This document shows positions 1 through 6,354 of a stretch of 22,129 nucleotides of DNA, piece after piece; the stretch's first letter is position 1; each line of letters opens with the position of its first letter. The notes under the pieces are model-generated. The model did no database searches, was not told the origin of the DNA, and saw nothing but the letters and a program-made list of their open reading frames with translations. Source of the DNA: VMGX01 sp038065915. GTDB taxonomy: Bacteria; Patescibacteriota; Minisyncoccia; Phycocordibacterales; 21-14-all-36-13. Where the stretch lies: positions 1 to 22,129 of the forward strand of contig JBBTPZ010000017.1 of the NCBI GenBank assembly GCA_038065915.1, given 5' to 3'. A program made the translations under genes and the position numbers.

Positions 1-49
1 CAACCCATCGCGTATAAGGCGATTGCTCTACCAATTGAGCTACGCACGC
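1..49 (-). tRNA. tRNA-Ile with anticodon UAU, truncated by the window edge
   Basis: Read on the minus strand, this is the 5' two-thirds of a tRNA. It has acceptor strand GCGTGCG, then T8 and A9, a D arm GCTC/GAGC closing a loop with GG, and an anticodon stem ATCGC/GCGAT around loop CTTATAC. The loop gives U33, anticodon UAU and A37. UAU reads AUA (isoleucine). The variable region, T arm and 3' acceptor strand lie outside the window, so the acceptor pairing cannot be checked. A weak -10 (TAGAAT) lies upstream at 63-68. Most bacteria read AUA with a lysidine-modified CAU tRNA, so this anticodon is uncommon. Confidence 0.72.
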
Positions 50-100
50 ATCTAACAAAATTATTCTATCACAATTTTAGAGTTTTTCCATCTATAAAAC

Positions 101-134
101 CCCATTCAACCATTTAATTAAACGGTTGAATGGT
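101..134. terminator. Hairpin between tRNA and NYN gene
   Basis: A ten-base stem CCATTCAACC (102-111) pairs with GGTTGAATGG (124-133), and the loop contains the palindrome TTTAATTAAA. It lies between the divergently oriented tRNA and NYN gene. No long T-run follows it on the plus strand, so it may be regulatory rather than a true terminator. Confidence 0.35.
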
Positions 135-152
135 TACAAAGAAAATAAAAAA

Positions 153-184
153 CTATCCCCTTGTTCGCTACAATTGGAGAATAG
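153..184 (+). repeat. 32-bp direct repeat, copy 1
   Basis: This 32-base segment starts CTATCCCC and ends GAGAATAG. It matches 1007-1038 at 29 of 32 positions in the same orientation. The shared core is TTCGCTACAATT. Each copy can fold through its CTAT/ATAG ends. The two copies bracket the NYN gene. Confidence 0.75.
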
Positions 185-211
185 TTTTGTTTTGTTGATT
201 ATTAAAAATGT

Positions 212-217
212 TATAAT
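212..217 (+). promoter_or_regulatory. -10 box placing the transcript start at the NYN ATG
   Basis: A perfect TATAAT ends six bases before the ATG at 224. Transcription normally starts about seven bases past the -10, so the mRNA would begin at the start codon (leaderless). The -35 is weak. Confidence 0.5.
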
Positions 218-223
218 TTATTT

Positions 224-797
224 ATGAAAAACGAGAGAAATAATATTGCTTTCATAGATGGACAAAACTTATATTTTGGTACAACAAAATGTTATATTTG
301 TGCTGAAAAATTAGGAATTTCTATAAAAGACATAAAAATTTTCTGATTGCACTTGTGGGAAAGCTTGGAAAATAAATTTGAAAAAATTTAGAATATATTT
401 AAAAAAGAAGTATGATGTTGAGAAAGCTTATTATTTTTTAGGATGTGTAAATGAAGAATTTCAAGATTTATATGACAAAATTCAAGAAGCTGGTTTTATA
501 TTAAAATTCAGAGAACATACAACAATAATGTTGGGAAAAAAGAAAGGTAATGTTGATTCAGATATAATTTTTGACGTAATGAAAAGAATTTATAAAAATG
601 AAGAATTTAATAAAATCATTATTATCTCTGGAGATGGAGATTATAAAAAACTTATAGATTTTCTAGTTGAAGAAAATGGATTTAAAAAAATACTCTTTCC
701 AAATAAAAAGTTTGCTTCTTCCTTGTATAATAATCTTGGTTCAGAATTTTTTGATTGGCTGGAAAATGAAAATATAAAAAATAAGATTAAGTTATAA
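224..797 (+). CDS. NYN-domain (LabA/PIN-like) protein with a frameshift near codon 40
   Basis: Two frames together spell one NYN-domain protein, a PIN-like fold found in RNases and RNA-binding factors. The first frame starts at ATG 224 and carries the family's opening FIDGQN motif. It hits TGA at about 344. The second frame (open from 336) carries the rest, including NVDSDI and SGDGDYKKL, which supply the other acidic residues expected in the active site. Removing one T near 340 would join them as ...IKIS-DCTCGKAW.... The joined region has CxxC (KCYIC) and, about 17 residues later, CxC (DCTCG), which looks like a zinc-ribbon insert between the first strand and the domain body. A downstream TTG at 378 could start a shortened protein, but it would lack the first catalytic Asp. 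A real indel, an assembly error or frameshifting are all possible. Confidence 0.65.
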
Positions 798-806
798 AAT
801 AAAAAG

Positions 807-846
807 AAAAGGGCTCCTTAGGTAGTTAGCCGTTCGGATCCCTTTT
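807..846 (+). terminator. Hairpin after the NYN gene
   Basis: AAAAGGGCTCC (807-817) pairs with GGATCCCTTTT (836-846) with one mismatch across an 18-base loop, ten bases after the NYN stop codon. It fits an intrinsic terminator. Between here and 1006 the sequence is AT-rich and I see no gene. Confidence 0.5.
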
Positions 847-1006
847 CGTATTGATGTACACTATTATACATTTATAAAAATATAAATCAAGTTTTTATGA
901 ATATCAAAAATACCGCTTAATATAAGAATATTATAAACATATTTAAAACTATTTTCTAATTTAATTACTTGCCCGTTTTTTATAGGAAATAGTTGAATAG
1001 AAAAAT

Positions 1007-1038
1007 CTATCCCCCTATTCGCTACAATTAGAGAATAG
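1007..1038 (+). repeat. 32-bp direct repeat, copy 2
   Basis: Second copy of the repeat at 153-184, with three substitutions. It lies in the gene-free gap 798-1176 that separates the NYN gene from the end of ftsH. Confidence 0.75.
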
Positions 1039-1056
1039 AAAATAATTAAGGTCTAT

Positions 1057-1098
1057 AAAAACCACTTTCTAATTCGCGCGAATTAGAAAGTGGTTTTT
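1057..1098. terminator. Bidirectional terminator, perfect 21-bp palindrome
   Basis: The arms are exactly complementary, with centre CGCGCG and outer A-run/T-run edges. On the minus strand it lies 79 bases after the ftsH stop and ends in a U-run. On the plus strand it would end anything transcribed past the NYN gene. Confidence 0.8.
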
Positions 1099-1129
1099 TG
1101 TTTTTATAATTTAATGATTTTATTATTTT

Positions 1130-1174
1130 TCATCTGCATACATCTGCGATTTTTTATCTGCATTAATCTGCGTT
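1130..1174. repeat. ATCTGCG-type intergenic repeat, uninterrupted copy
   Basis: Four ATCTGC units (some ATCTGCG, some ATCTGCA) lie immediately after the ftsH stop codon. The same arrangement recurs next to rplB (21952-22058) and rpsS (20802-20872), but there it is interrupted by palindromic elements. This copy reads straight through as ATCTGCATTAATCTGCG, so it is the reference for those insertions. Confidence 0.7.
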
Positions 1175-1176
1175 TC

Positions 1177-3132
1177 CTAACCCACCGAATACGCATCGGG
1201 TATAATAGCTTCTTCTCTTTTTGGTTTAATTCCGTTTAAAATCAAAATTTTTTCAAATTCATCTCTTTCAATTGTTTCTTCTGTGATAAGTTTTTGTGCA
1301 ATTTGTTCCAACAATTTCATATGTGTTTTTACTGTCTTCTCTGCTCTGTCGTGTGCCTCTTTCATTATTCTCATAACTTCGCTATCAATTTCAGCATTAA
1401 CTTTTTCAGAATATTCTTTTTCAGCTCTTGCGATACCGCCACGAATTACAACACCGATATCTTCTTCAAACGCAACCGAACCAAGTTTGTCGGACATTCC
1501 ATATTTTGTAACCATATCACGCGCCTTTGCTGTCGCCATCTGCAAATCATTTGATGAGCCAGTTGTTATGTCATCAAAAATTAATTTTTCAGTAACATAT
1601 CCACCAAGAGAAACCGCGAGGTCGTCAAGAAAATCTTTTTTAGACCTTAATCGTTTTTCTTCAATCGGTAAATGAAGTGTGTAGCCAGCGGCGTGCCCTC
1701 GTGAAATTATTGAAACCTTGTGAACTGGGTCCGCGTATTCCAACACTGATGCAATAAGAGCGTGTCCTGCTTCATGATATGCGGTAATCTTTTTTTCTCT
1801 TTTTATAAGTAAATGACTTTTTCTTTCGGGACCCAACATAACCTTTTCAATTGAGCGAACAAAATCAAATTGAGAAATCTTTTTCCTATCTTCGCGCGCC
1901 GCAAGAATTGCCGCTTCATTAACAAGCGAATAAATGTCCGCGCCAGAAAATCCGGGCGTTCTTTCAGCAATAATTCTCATGTTTACATCTTCCCCAAGTT
2001 GTTTTTTACGAATATGAATTCCAAGAATTGCTTCCCTGTCATCTCTGTCTGGTAAATCAATAACAACTCTGCGGTCAAATCTTCCGGGGCGCAAAAGCGC
2101 AGGGTCAAGAACATCCGGTCTGTTGCTTGCAGCCATTATTATTACTTTTTCATTTTGTTCAAACCCATCCATTTCAACAAGAATTTGATTTAATGTTTGT
2201 TCCCTTTCGTCATTTCCTCCGCCAACGCCCGTTCCACGAACTCTTCCAACCGCGTCTATTTCATCAACAAATATAATTGCAGGTGCCGCTTGTTTTGCCA
2301 TTTTAAATAAATCACGAACACGGCTCGCGCCTACTCCGACGAACATTTCAACAAATTCAGAACCGGAAATTGAAAAAAAAGGAACCTGCGCTTCACCGGC
2401 AACGGCGCGAGCCAAAAGCGTCTTCCCTGTGCCCGGCGCTCCCATCAGCAAAACTCCTTTTGGAATTTGTGCGCCAATATCCAAAAATTTTTTGGGATTT
2501 TTCAAGAAATCAACGATTTCACGCAATTCTTCTTTTGCTTCCTTTGCTCCCGCGACATCTTCAAAAGTAATTCTCTGCTTTGTGTCTTTTGGGTCTGTTA
2601 TTCTCGCACGAGATTGCCCAAAATTAAATGCCTGCATCCCGGCTCCTTTAACCTGTCTTGATAACATCCAAACAAAAAATAAAATAAACAAAATAGGAAA
2701 AATAAATGGTGAAAGATTTACAATCCAATACCAAAGTCCGCTTTCATTTTTTACTTCTATTTTTAAATTGCTCAACGCTTTCAAATCAACTCCGTAGTTT
2801 ACAAGTGTTTGTGTGAGAGCAATTTCATTTTCTTTTTTTGTTTCTTTATTTGTTCCGTCAATAAGAAGAATTTTTATGTTATTTCCTTCTATTGTTATGT
2901 CTTTAACTTTTTCTTGTTTTATATCTTGAGCCAGTTCAGAAATTGAAATTTTTTGAGCGGGTTTTTCTTCTCCTGAAAATGCAGTATAAAGAGAAGCGAT
3001 TATAAAAAATATAAGAATAACGCTCAATAAATTACTAATGAATTTTATTCCTTTGGGGGACTTCATTTGGGGCATTTTTAGTTTTTTACCCTGTTTTTTA
3101 TTTGGTTTTTTAATTTTAAAATCTATTTTCAT
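1177..3132 (-). CDS. ftsH: ATP-dependent zinc metalloprotease FtsH
   Basis: A membrane-anchored AAA+ protease that unfolds and degrades damaged membrane proteins and short-lived cytosolic proteins. The 651 residues read in order: a lysine-rich cytoplasmic start, transmembrane helix 1 (about 31-52), an extracytoplasmic domain, helix 2 (about 137-157), Walker A GAPGTGKT (231-238), Walker B IIFVDEID (286-293), and the second region of homology ending RPGRFDR (about 348-354). The zinc site follows as HEAGH (453-457), with the third ligand Asp in SSNDLQ (about 529). The start is ATG 3132 (MKIDFKIKK). A GTG nine codons upstream is in frame but lies upstream of the -10 box at 3143-3148. It stands alone with its own promoter and stops at TAG. 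All catalytic residues are present. Confidence 0.97.
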   Translation of the reverse strand: MKIDFKIKKPNKKQGKKLKMPQMKSPKGIKFISNLLSVILIFFIIASLYTAFSGEEKPAQKISISELAQDIKQEKVKDITIEGNNIKILLIDGTNKETKKENEIALTQTLVNYGVDLKALSNLKIEVKNESGLWYWIVNLSPFIFPILFILFFVWMLSRQVKGAGMQAFNFGQSRARITDPKDTKQRITFEDVAGAKEAKEELREIVDFLKNPKKFLDIGAQIPKGVLLMGAPGTGKTLLARAVAGEAQVPFFSISGSEFVEMFVGVGASRVRDLFKMAKQAAPAIIFVDEIDAVGRVRGTGVGGGNDEREQTLNQILVEMDGFEQNEKVIIMAASNRPDVLDPALLRPGRFDRRVVIDLPDRDDREAILGIHIRKKQLGEDVNMRIIAERTPGFSGADIYSLVNEAAILAAREDRKKISQFDFVRSIEKVMLGPERKSHLLIKREKKITAYHEAGHALIASVLEYADPVHKVSIISRGHAAGYTLHLPIEEKRLRSKKDFLDDLAVSLGGYVTEKLIFDDITTGSSNDLQMATAKARDMVTKYGMSDKLGSVAFEEDIGVVIRGGIARAEKEYSEKVNAEIDSEVMRIMKEAHDRAEKTVKTHMKLLEQIAQKLITEETIERDEFEKILILNGIKPKREEAIIPDAYSVG

Positions 3133-3142
3133 ATGTGCGGTT

Positions 3143-3148
3143 ATTATA
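3143..3148 (-). promoter_or_regulatory. ftsH -10 box, near-leaderless
   Basis: On the minus strand TATAAT ends ten bases before the ftsH ATG, leaving a leader of only about four nucleotides and no room for a ribosome binding site. It supports ATG 3132 as the start. Confidence 0.5.
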
Positions 3149-3178
3149 CACAAAATCACGAAAGCATGAAATCACCAA

Positions 3179-3218
3179 ATTCAAAACTCCTAAATGGAGT
3201 TTTGAATCCATAATAATT
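3179..3218 (+). repeat. E-family hairpin with CCATAATAATT tail
   Basis: ATTCAAAACTCC pairs perfectly with GGAGTTTTGAAT across the loop TAAAT, and the tail CCATAATAATT follows. Other hairpins with different stems but the same tail occur at 6355, 11856, 11894, 13222, 13256 and 17054. Confidence 0.65.
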
Positions 3219-3221
3219 AAA

Positions 3222-3245
3222 AACGGCGTGTGAAAACACGCCGTT
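3222..3245 (-). terminator. Terminator of the 3252-3662 gene
   Basis: A perfect ten-base GC-containing stem, AACGGCGTGT/ACACGCCGTT, closes a GAAA tetraloop on the plus strand (TTTC on the minus strand). On the minus strand it is followed by TTTTTAATTATT. It starts seven bases after the stop codon. Confidence 0.8.
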
Positions 3246-3251
3246 AAATAT

Positions 3252-3662
3252 CTACAATTTATCTTTGAATATATCCCATATCGATTTTTTAACATCAAAA
3301 CATGACATTGTGATTTGAAAATTTGATACTAAAATTTCACAATATTCATCTGACAAAAGATTTACAGGAGAAAGAATTTTGACCTGATCCCATCGGTCAA
3401 CATTTGGTTGGCCCGGAATTGGAAATTCGTCTATATCAAGGTCGTTCCTAAAACAAAATGTTCTTATTTCTTCTACTTTTTTTGTTAGATAAACAACTAA
3501 AGGACCGTTCCCCCAACGAGATTTAAAAACTAAAAATCCAATTTTGTGTTCATTATCTTCTGGATCTAAAAAAAATGCTTTTTTTGTTTCAACTCGTGTA
3601 CCGTGTCCGTGGTCTTCTGTTGAGAGATATGAATATTCTATTATTTTTGTTTTATTAGCCAT
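3252..3662 (-). CDS. Hypothetical protein, 136 aa
   Basis: I do not recognise this protein. It is soluble and mixed in charge, with no signal peptide or membrane helix. Its N-terminal half is rich in beta-strand-like segments (FLDPEDNEHKIGFLVFKSRW), and Cys residues occur at about 90, 108 and 121 without a clear metal motif. It has one of the few strong ribosome binding sites in the window: AGGAGG at 3667-3672 (plus-strand coordinates), four bases before ATG 3662. That contrasts with its leaderless neighbours. It is divergent from smpB and has its own strong terminator, so it is a monocistronic unit. The good ribosome binding site and codon pattern make it likely to be real, but its function is unknown. 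Confidence 0.75.
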   Translation of the reverse strand: MANKTKIIEYSYLSTEDHGHGTRVETKKAFFLDPEDNEHKIGFLVFKSRWGNGPLVVYLTKKVEEIRTFCFRNDLDIDEFPIPGQPNVDRWDQVKILSPVNLLSDEYCEILVSNFQITMSCFDVKKSIWDIFKDKL

Positions 3663-3706
3663 TTGGCCTCCTCTTTTGGTTTAATTTTAGATAACTTTCT
3701 ATTTGG

Positions 3707-3735
3707 AATATGCGCTCTTTTTGTTTCTGTGTCAA
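3707..3735 (-). promoter_or_regulatory. Possible promoter of the 3252-3662 gene
   Basis: On the minus strand, -35 TTGACA (3730-3735) is followed after 17 bases by CATATT (3707-3712). The -35 is perfect and the -10 is poor. It overlaps the divergent smpB promoter region. Confidence 0.4.
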
Positions 3736-3766
3736 ACATCAAGTTTATGTTTCTCAATATTTGTTT

Positions 3767-3772
3767 TATACT
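3767..3772 (+). promoter_or_regulatory. -10 box of a leaderless smpB transcript
   Basis: TATACT ends six bases before the smpB ATG (3779), the same spacing as the NYN gene. There is no Shine-Dalgarno sequence between them. Confidence 0.5.
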
Positions 3773-3778
3773 TTAAAT

Positions 3779-4225
3779 ATGGAAAGAATTTTGTATAACA
3801 GAAAATCTGACTTCAATTATGAAATCATCAAAAAACTCACTGCTGGGATTGAGCTTTTTGGATTTGAAGTAAAATCATTAAAAAATAAACACGGTTCCCT
3901 TGAGGGTTCCTATGTGATTATTGATAATAATGAAGTTTTTCTTATAAATGCTCGCATTCCGGCATACCAGCCAATGAACACACCAAAAGATTACGACCCG
4001 TATAGAAAAAGAAAATTATTGTTGCATAAAGAAGAAATAAAAAAGCTCATAGGAATAAACGAGCAGAAAGGATTGACAATGGTACCTATATCAGTATATA
4101 ATGTTGGTAAGAAATTGAAGGTTGAAATTGCTGTCGCCCGCGGAAAGAAGAAGTACGACAAAAGAGAGACAATAAAGAAAAGGGACAACGATAGAAACAT
4201 AAGAAGAACTTTGACAAGTAAATAG
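3779..4225 (+). CDS. smpB: SsrA-binding protein SmpB
   Basis: Binds the tRNA-like end of tmRNA and delivers it to stalled ribosomes for trans-translation. At 148 residues it has the normal length. Family landmarks are the opening RKSDFNYEI, GIELFGFEVKSLKNKHGSLEGSY read in two parts (G29-F33 and the following S/K/H segment), NEVFLINARIPAYQP, DYDPYRKRKLLLHKEEI, and the basic tail KKYDKRETIKKRDNDRNIRR that enters the mRNA channel. The start is ATG 3779 (MERILYN). An upstream in-frame extension to 3710 would run through the promoter and adds residues unlike the family. The tmRNA gene begins 71 bases downstream, so the two partners are adjacent. Confidence 0.96.
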   Translation: MERILYNRKSDFNYEIIKKLTAGIELFGFEVKSLKNKHGSLEGSYVIIDNNEVFLINARIPAYQPMNTPKDYDPYRKRKLLLHKEEIKKLIGINEQKGLTMVPISVYNVGKKLKVEIAVARGKKKYDKRETIKKRDNDRNIRRTLTSK

Positions 4226-4296
4226 CCGGTCAGTCGCTTAAAGCATATTTATTTTTTATATTCCTTATTGTTAGCGAAATTTTAAATATGTTTTAA

Positions 4297-4677
4297 GGGG
4301 ATGATCGGCCTTGATAAGAAATCTTTTTTAATGTATGCGAGGTGAGAGTTTTCAGTTCTCTCTAACAAGCTGAAAAAATAAGTGCAGAGAAATCTGTAGC
4401 GTCACCTTATTTTAATAAGATGGCGTTCGTCTACGCTTAAGGCCTAGATGGCATTGGTCTATCAGATGTTCGATATGATAAAACTAATGTTATAAAATTC
4501 GAACTAGGAATTGTGAATTTTCCAACATAATTCCGAGAGCCGTGAGGCAAAAGGAAATCGGCGTTTGGATATTTTGTTTATTTTTTAGTCCATTCGCTTA
4601 AATCAAAAAATAAACTAAATCTTGTAGAAGTGCATTAAATAATTTTTTACACGGCGGTTCGATTCCGCCCATCTCCA
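4297..4677 (+). ncRNA. ssrA: tmRNA (ssrA)
   Basis: The 5' GGGGATG (4297-4303) pairs with the 3' CATCTCC (4670-4676, one G-U pair), followed by discriminator A. The T arm is GGCGG-TTCGATT-CCGCC just before it. The resume codon is GCA at 4384. It opens an 18-codon tag, AEKSVASPYFNKMAFVYA, ending at TAA 4438-4440. CCA is not encoded (CAA follows the discriminator), so it must be added enzymatically. The tag ends VYA rather than the usual LAA/VAA. The middle of the molecule contains several paired segments consistent with pseudoknots. It lies directly after smpB. Confidence 0.93.
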
Positions 4678-4682
4678 CAACA

Positions 4683-4718
4683 AAAGAAAAAACTGGCATG
4701 AAGCCAGCTTTTTCTTTT
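4683..4718 (+). terminator. tmRNA terminator
   Basis: CTGGC/GCCAG with a five-base loop is extended by an A-rich/T-rich stem and ends in CTTTTTCTTTTG, five bases after the tmRNA end. Confidence 0.85.
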
Positions 4719-4777
4719 GTCTTGATTGAAGAATGCGGGGCATTCGTTGGAATCGAACGGACGGAAGCGGATAGTTT

Positions 4778-4808
4778 GGGGATGACGATTTTTTAAATCG
4801 TCATTCCC
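4778..4808. terminator. Second hairpin downstream of tmRNA
   Basis: GGGATGACGATTT pairs with AAATCGTCATTCCC (one bulge) across a short T loop, followed by a T-rich stretch. It separates the tmRNA unit from the promoter at 4834. Between the two hairpins I see nothing else. Confidence 0.5.
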
Positions 4809-4833
4809 TATTTTTATTTTAAAATCAAAAAAC

Positions 4834-4861
4834 TTGACATGAGTCCAAAAAAATATAAAAT
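4834..4861 (+). promoter_or_regulatory. Promoter of the 4916 gene
   Basis: TTGACA (4834-4839) is followed after 16 bases by TAAAAT (4856-4861). The leader is about 47 nucleotides and contains a Shine-Dalgarno sequence. Confidence 0.65.
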
Positions 4862-4915
4862 ACGGAAAGAAAAGTTTTAAATTGACTAATTTTTAAATTT
4901 AGTAAGGAGTTCTTT

Positions 4916-5269
4916 ATGATAAAGCGTTTAATAAAAAAACTTTTTAAAAGCAGAATCTTTTACAAGGAAACTGACCTAAAAATAATTTCACTTTTTGTTG
5001 AGAAAACATATCCTGTCTTTGCCGGAACATTCAGTGACAAAGTGAGCAAACAAGCATTGTTTGTTGTGGGAAAAACAGAATATGGACCAATTAAAATACC
5101 AATAAGTGAAAATATCCACAAAATTCTCCAAAATAAAATCAATACGAGTCGCAACAAAATCCCAATCAAAATTCGTGTGAAATTAAAAATGGAAAAAGCG
5201 AAGAGAAACAATCATACTGAGTTAAAAATTTTGGCAGGAAAGGTTATTTTTGAAACAAAAAAAGAGTAA
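4916..5269 (+). CDS. Hypothetical basic protein, 117 aa
   Basis: I do not recognise this protein. It starts with a strongly basic helix-like segment (MIKRLIKKLFKSRIFYK) and remains lysine-rich to the end. There is no signal peptide, cysteine motif or membrane helix. AAGGAG at 4904-4909 lies six bases before ATG 4916, a textbook ribosome binding site. With its own promoter (4834) and terminator (5294) it is a separate transcription unit between tmRNA and the infC operon. A nucleic-acid-binding role could be guessed from charge only. Confidence 0.75.
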   Translation: MIKRLIKKLFKSRIFYKETDLKIISLFVEKTYPVFAGTFSDKVSKQALFVVGKTEYGPIKIPISENIHKILQNKINTSRNKIPIKIRVKLKMEKAKRNNHTELKILAGKVIFETKKE

Positions 5270-5293
5270 TGTAAAATTTTTTTATTATTCAAT

Positions 5294-5327
5294 CCCATTT
5301 CTCGTACTAAATGAGAAGTGGGTTTTT
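5294..5327 (+). terminator. Terminator of the 4916 gene
   Basis: CCCATTTCTC pairs with GAGAAGTGGG (one mismatch) and is followed by TTTTTATTT, 25 bases after the stop. Confidence 0.8.
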
Positions 5328-5369
5328 ATTTGCTTAAAATATAGTCCCGTGCTATAAATAATGTGTATT

Positions 5370-5398
5370 TTGTTGGACTAAATCCACCGCTTTATAGT
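5370..5398 (+). promoter_or_regulatory. Promoter of the infC operon
   Basis: TTGTTG (5370-5375), a 17-base spacer and TATAGT (5393-5398) give a transcript start near 5405 and a leader of about 80 nucleotides before infC. Confidence 0.5.
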
Positions 5399-5444
5399 GT
5401 AAAAATACTAGAATGGTTTTTTAATATTCAATTATTACACTAAA
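5393..5444 (+). promoter_or_regulatory. Inverted repeat at the start of the infC leader
   Basis: TATAGTGTAA (5393-5402) and TTACACTAAA (5435-5444) are complementary at nine of ten positions. The left arm overlaps the -10 box. IF3-L35-L20 operons are often autoregulated through their leaders, but I cannot match this to a known leader motif. Confidence 0.3.
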
Positions 5445-5486
5445 TATACCGCGCTAAACATGGTAAAAAATACAAACTAAAATACA

Positions 5487-6008
5487 TTGACGAAAAAAAT
5501 AGAAAATAGAATAAGAATAAACCAACAAATCAGAGCATCTGAACTACGAGTTGTAGGACCAGATGGAATTAATTTGGGTGTGATAAAACTTGAAGAGGCA
5601 CTACAAAAAGCCAGAGAACTCGGCACGGATTTAATTGAAGTTTCACCAAATGCAGTACCGCCCATTGCAAAGATAATGGACTATGGAAAGTTTCAATACG
5701 AACAAAACAAAAAACAAAAGGAAACAAAATCAAAAACACACCGAACAGAAACGAAATCAATACAAATAAAAGTTGGCACGAGCGAACACGATCTTCAATT
5801 AAAAGCAAAAAAAGTATCGGAGTGGCTTAAGGAAAAACATAGAGTAAAAATAGACCTTTTTCTTTTTGGAAGATTGAAATATATGGAGAAAAATTTTCTT
5901 GAGAGTAGAATGGAAAGAATACTCAAGTTAATAACCGGCGAGTTTAAAATTTCTGACGGGCCTAAAAAAAGTCCGAAGGGGTTATTTATTATCGTAGAAC
6001 ATAAGTAA
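5487..6008 (+). CDS. infC: Translation initiation factor IF-3
   Basis: Binds the 30S subunit, keeps the subunits apart and proofreads the start codon. At 173 residues it is full length. The N-domain opens RINQQIRASELRVVGPDG, a lysine-rich linker follows, and the C-domain includes IQIKVGTSEHDLQLKAKK and ends KKSPKGLFIIVEHK. An in-frame TAA at 5478 rules out any upstream start, so translation most likely begins at TTG 5487, with no Shine-Dalgarno sequence. A rare start codon is typical of infC (AUU in E. coli), where IF3 represses its own non-AUG start. It is the first gene of infC-rpmI-rplT. Confidence 0.96.
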   Translation: MTKKIENRIRINQQIRASELRVVGPDGINLGVIKLEEALQKARELGTDLIEVSPNAVPPIAKIMDYGKFQYEQNKKQKETKSKTHRTETKSIQIKVGTSEHDLQLKAKKVSEWLKEKHRVKIDLFLFGRLKYMEKNFLESRMERILKLITGEFKISDGPKKSPKGLFIIVEHK

Positions 6009-6168
6009 TGAAAATTTAAAGTTGAAAAATCAAAGTGCAAAGTTGTGGAGTTCGCCACAGGCGAACAAAAGATTAGTTGCAAATTTTCTTTCAGAAAATT
6101 TGTTCAATGACTTTAACATTTTGCATTGTCATTTTTCATTTTGAGATTTGCATTTTTAATTTATTATC
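6009..6168 (+). repeat. X-family intergenic element, copy 1 (infC-rpmI)
   Basis: Fills the whole gap from the infC stop to the rpmI ATG. It contains, in order, AAAGTTGAAAAATCAAA, GCAAAGTTGTGGAGTTCGCC, a hairpin AAATTTTCTTTCAGAAAATTT, and a tail ATTTTGAGATTTGCATTTTT. The same series occurs in the minus-strand gap between rpsS and rplV (20285-20432) in the same orientation relative to transcription. Confidence 0.75.
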
Positions 6169-6354
6169 ATGAAAACAAATAAATCATTTACAAAAAGAAT
6201 GAGAGTTACAAAGAATGGTAAAATCGTCGTTAGAAAACCGGGTCTTAACCATTTCAACGCAAAAGCAAGTAGAAGTAGTAAGATGGATAAAAAAAGAAGC
6301 GCTCTTTTTGTTATGACAAACAAATCAAGAGCTAGATTTTTACCAAATACATAA
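6169..6354 (+). CDS. rpmI: 50S ribosomal protein L35
   Basis: A small, basic, 61-residue protein of the large subunit. The start MKTNKSFTKRMRVTKNGKI matches the family pattern KTxKSxxKRxxVTxxGKI, followed by a lysine/arginine-rich middle (SRSSKMDKKRSALF). Its position between infC and rplT confirms the call. No Shine-Dalgarno sequence precedes the ATG; the X-family tail abuts it. Confidence 0.93.
   Translation: MKTNKSFTKRMRVTKNGKIVVRKPGLNHFNAKASRSSKMDKKRSALFVMTNKSRARFLPNT

Noticed and set aside
341..347. UGA recoded as glycine (code 25) in the NYN gene
   Set aside because: Reading through TGA keeps the wrong frame and meets TAG soon after. rplO also ends normally at TGA, so the standard code applies.
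336..350. RF2-style programmed +1 frameshift at TTC-TGA
   Set aside because: The Phe tRNA would have to re-pair with UCU after slipping, and no Shine-Dalgarno-like stimulator precedes it. An indel or sequencing error is simpler.
1283..2797. Plus-strand open frames opposite ftsH
   Set aside because: They lie antisense within a fully conserved gene and show no family motifs or start signals.
4745..4770. tRNA T-arm-like fragment (minus strand CCGTTCGATTCC) after tmRNA
   Set aside because: The bases flanking the TTCGATT loop do not pair, and no other tRNA part is present.
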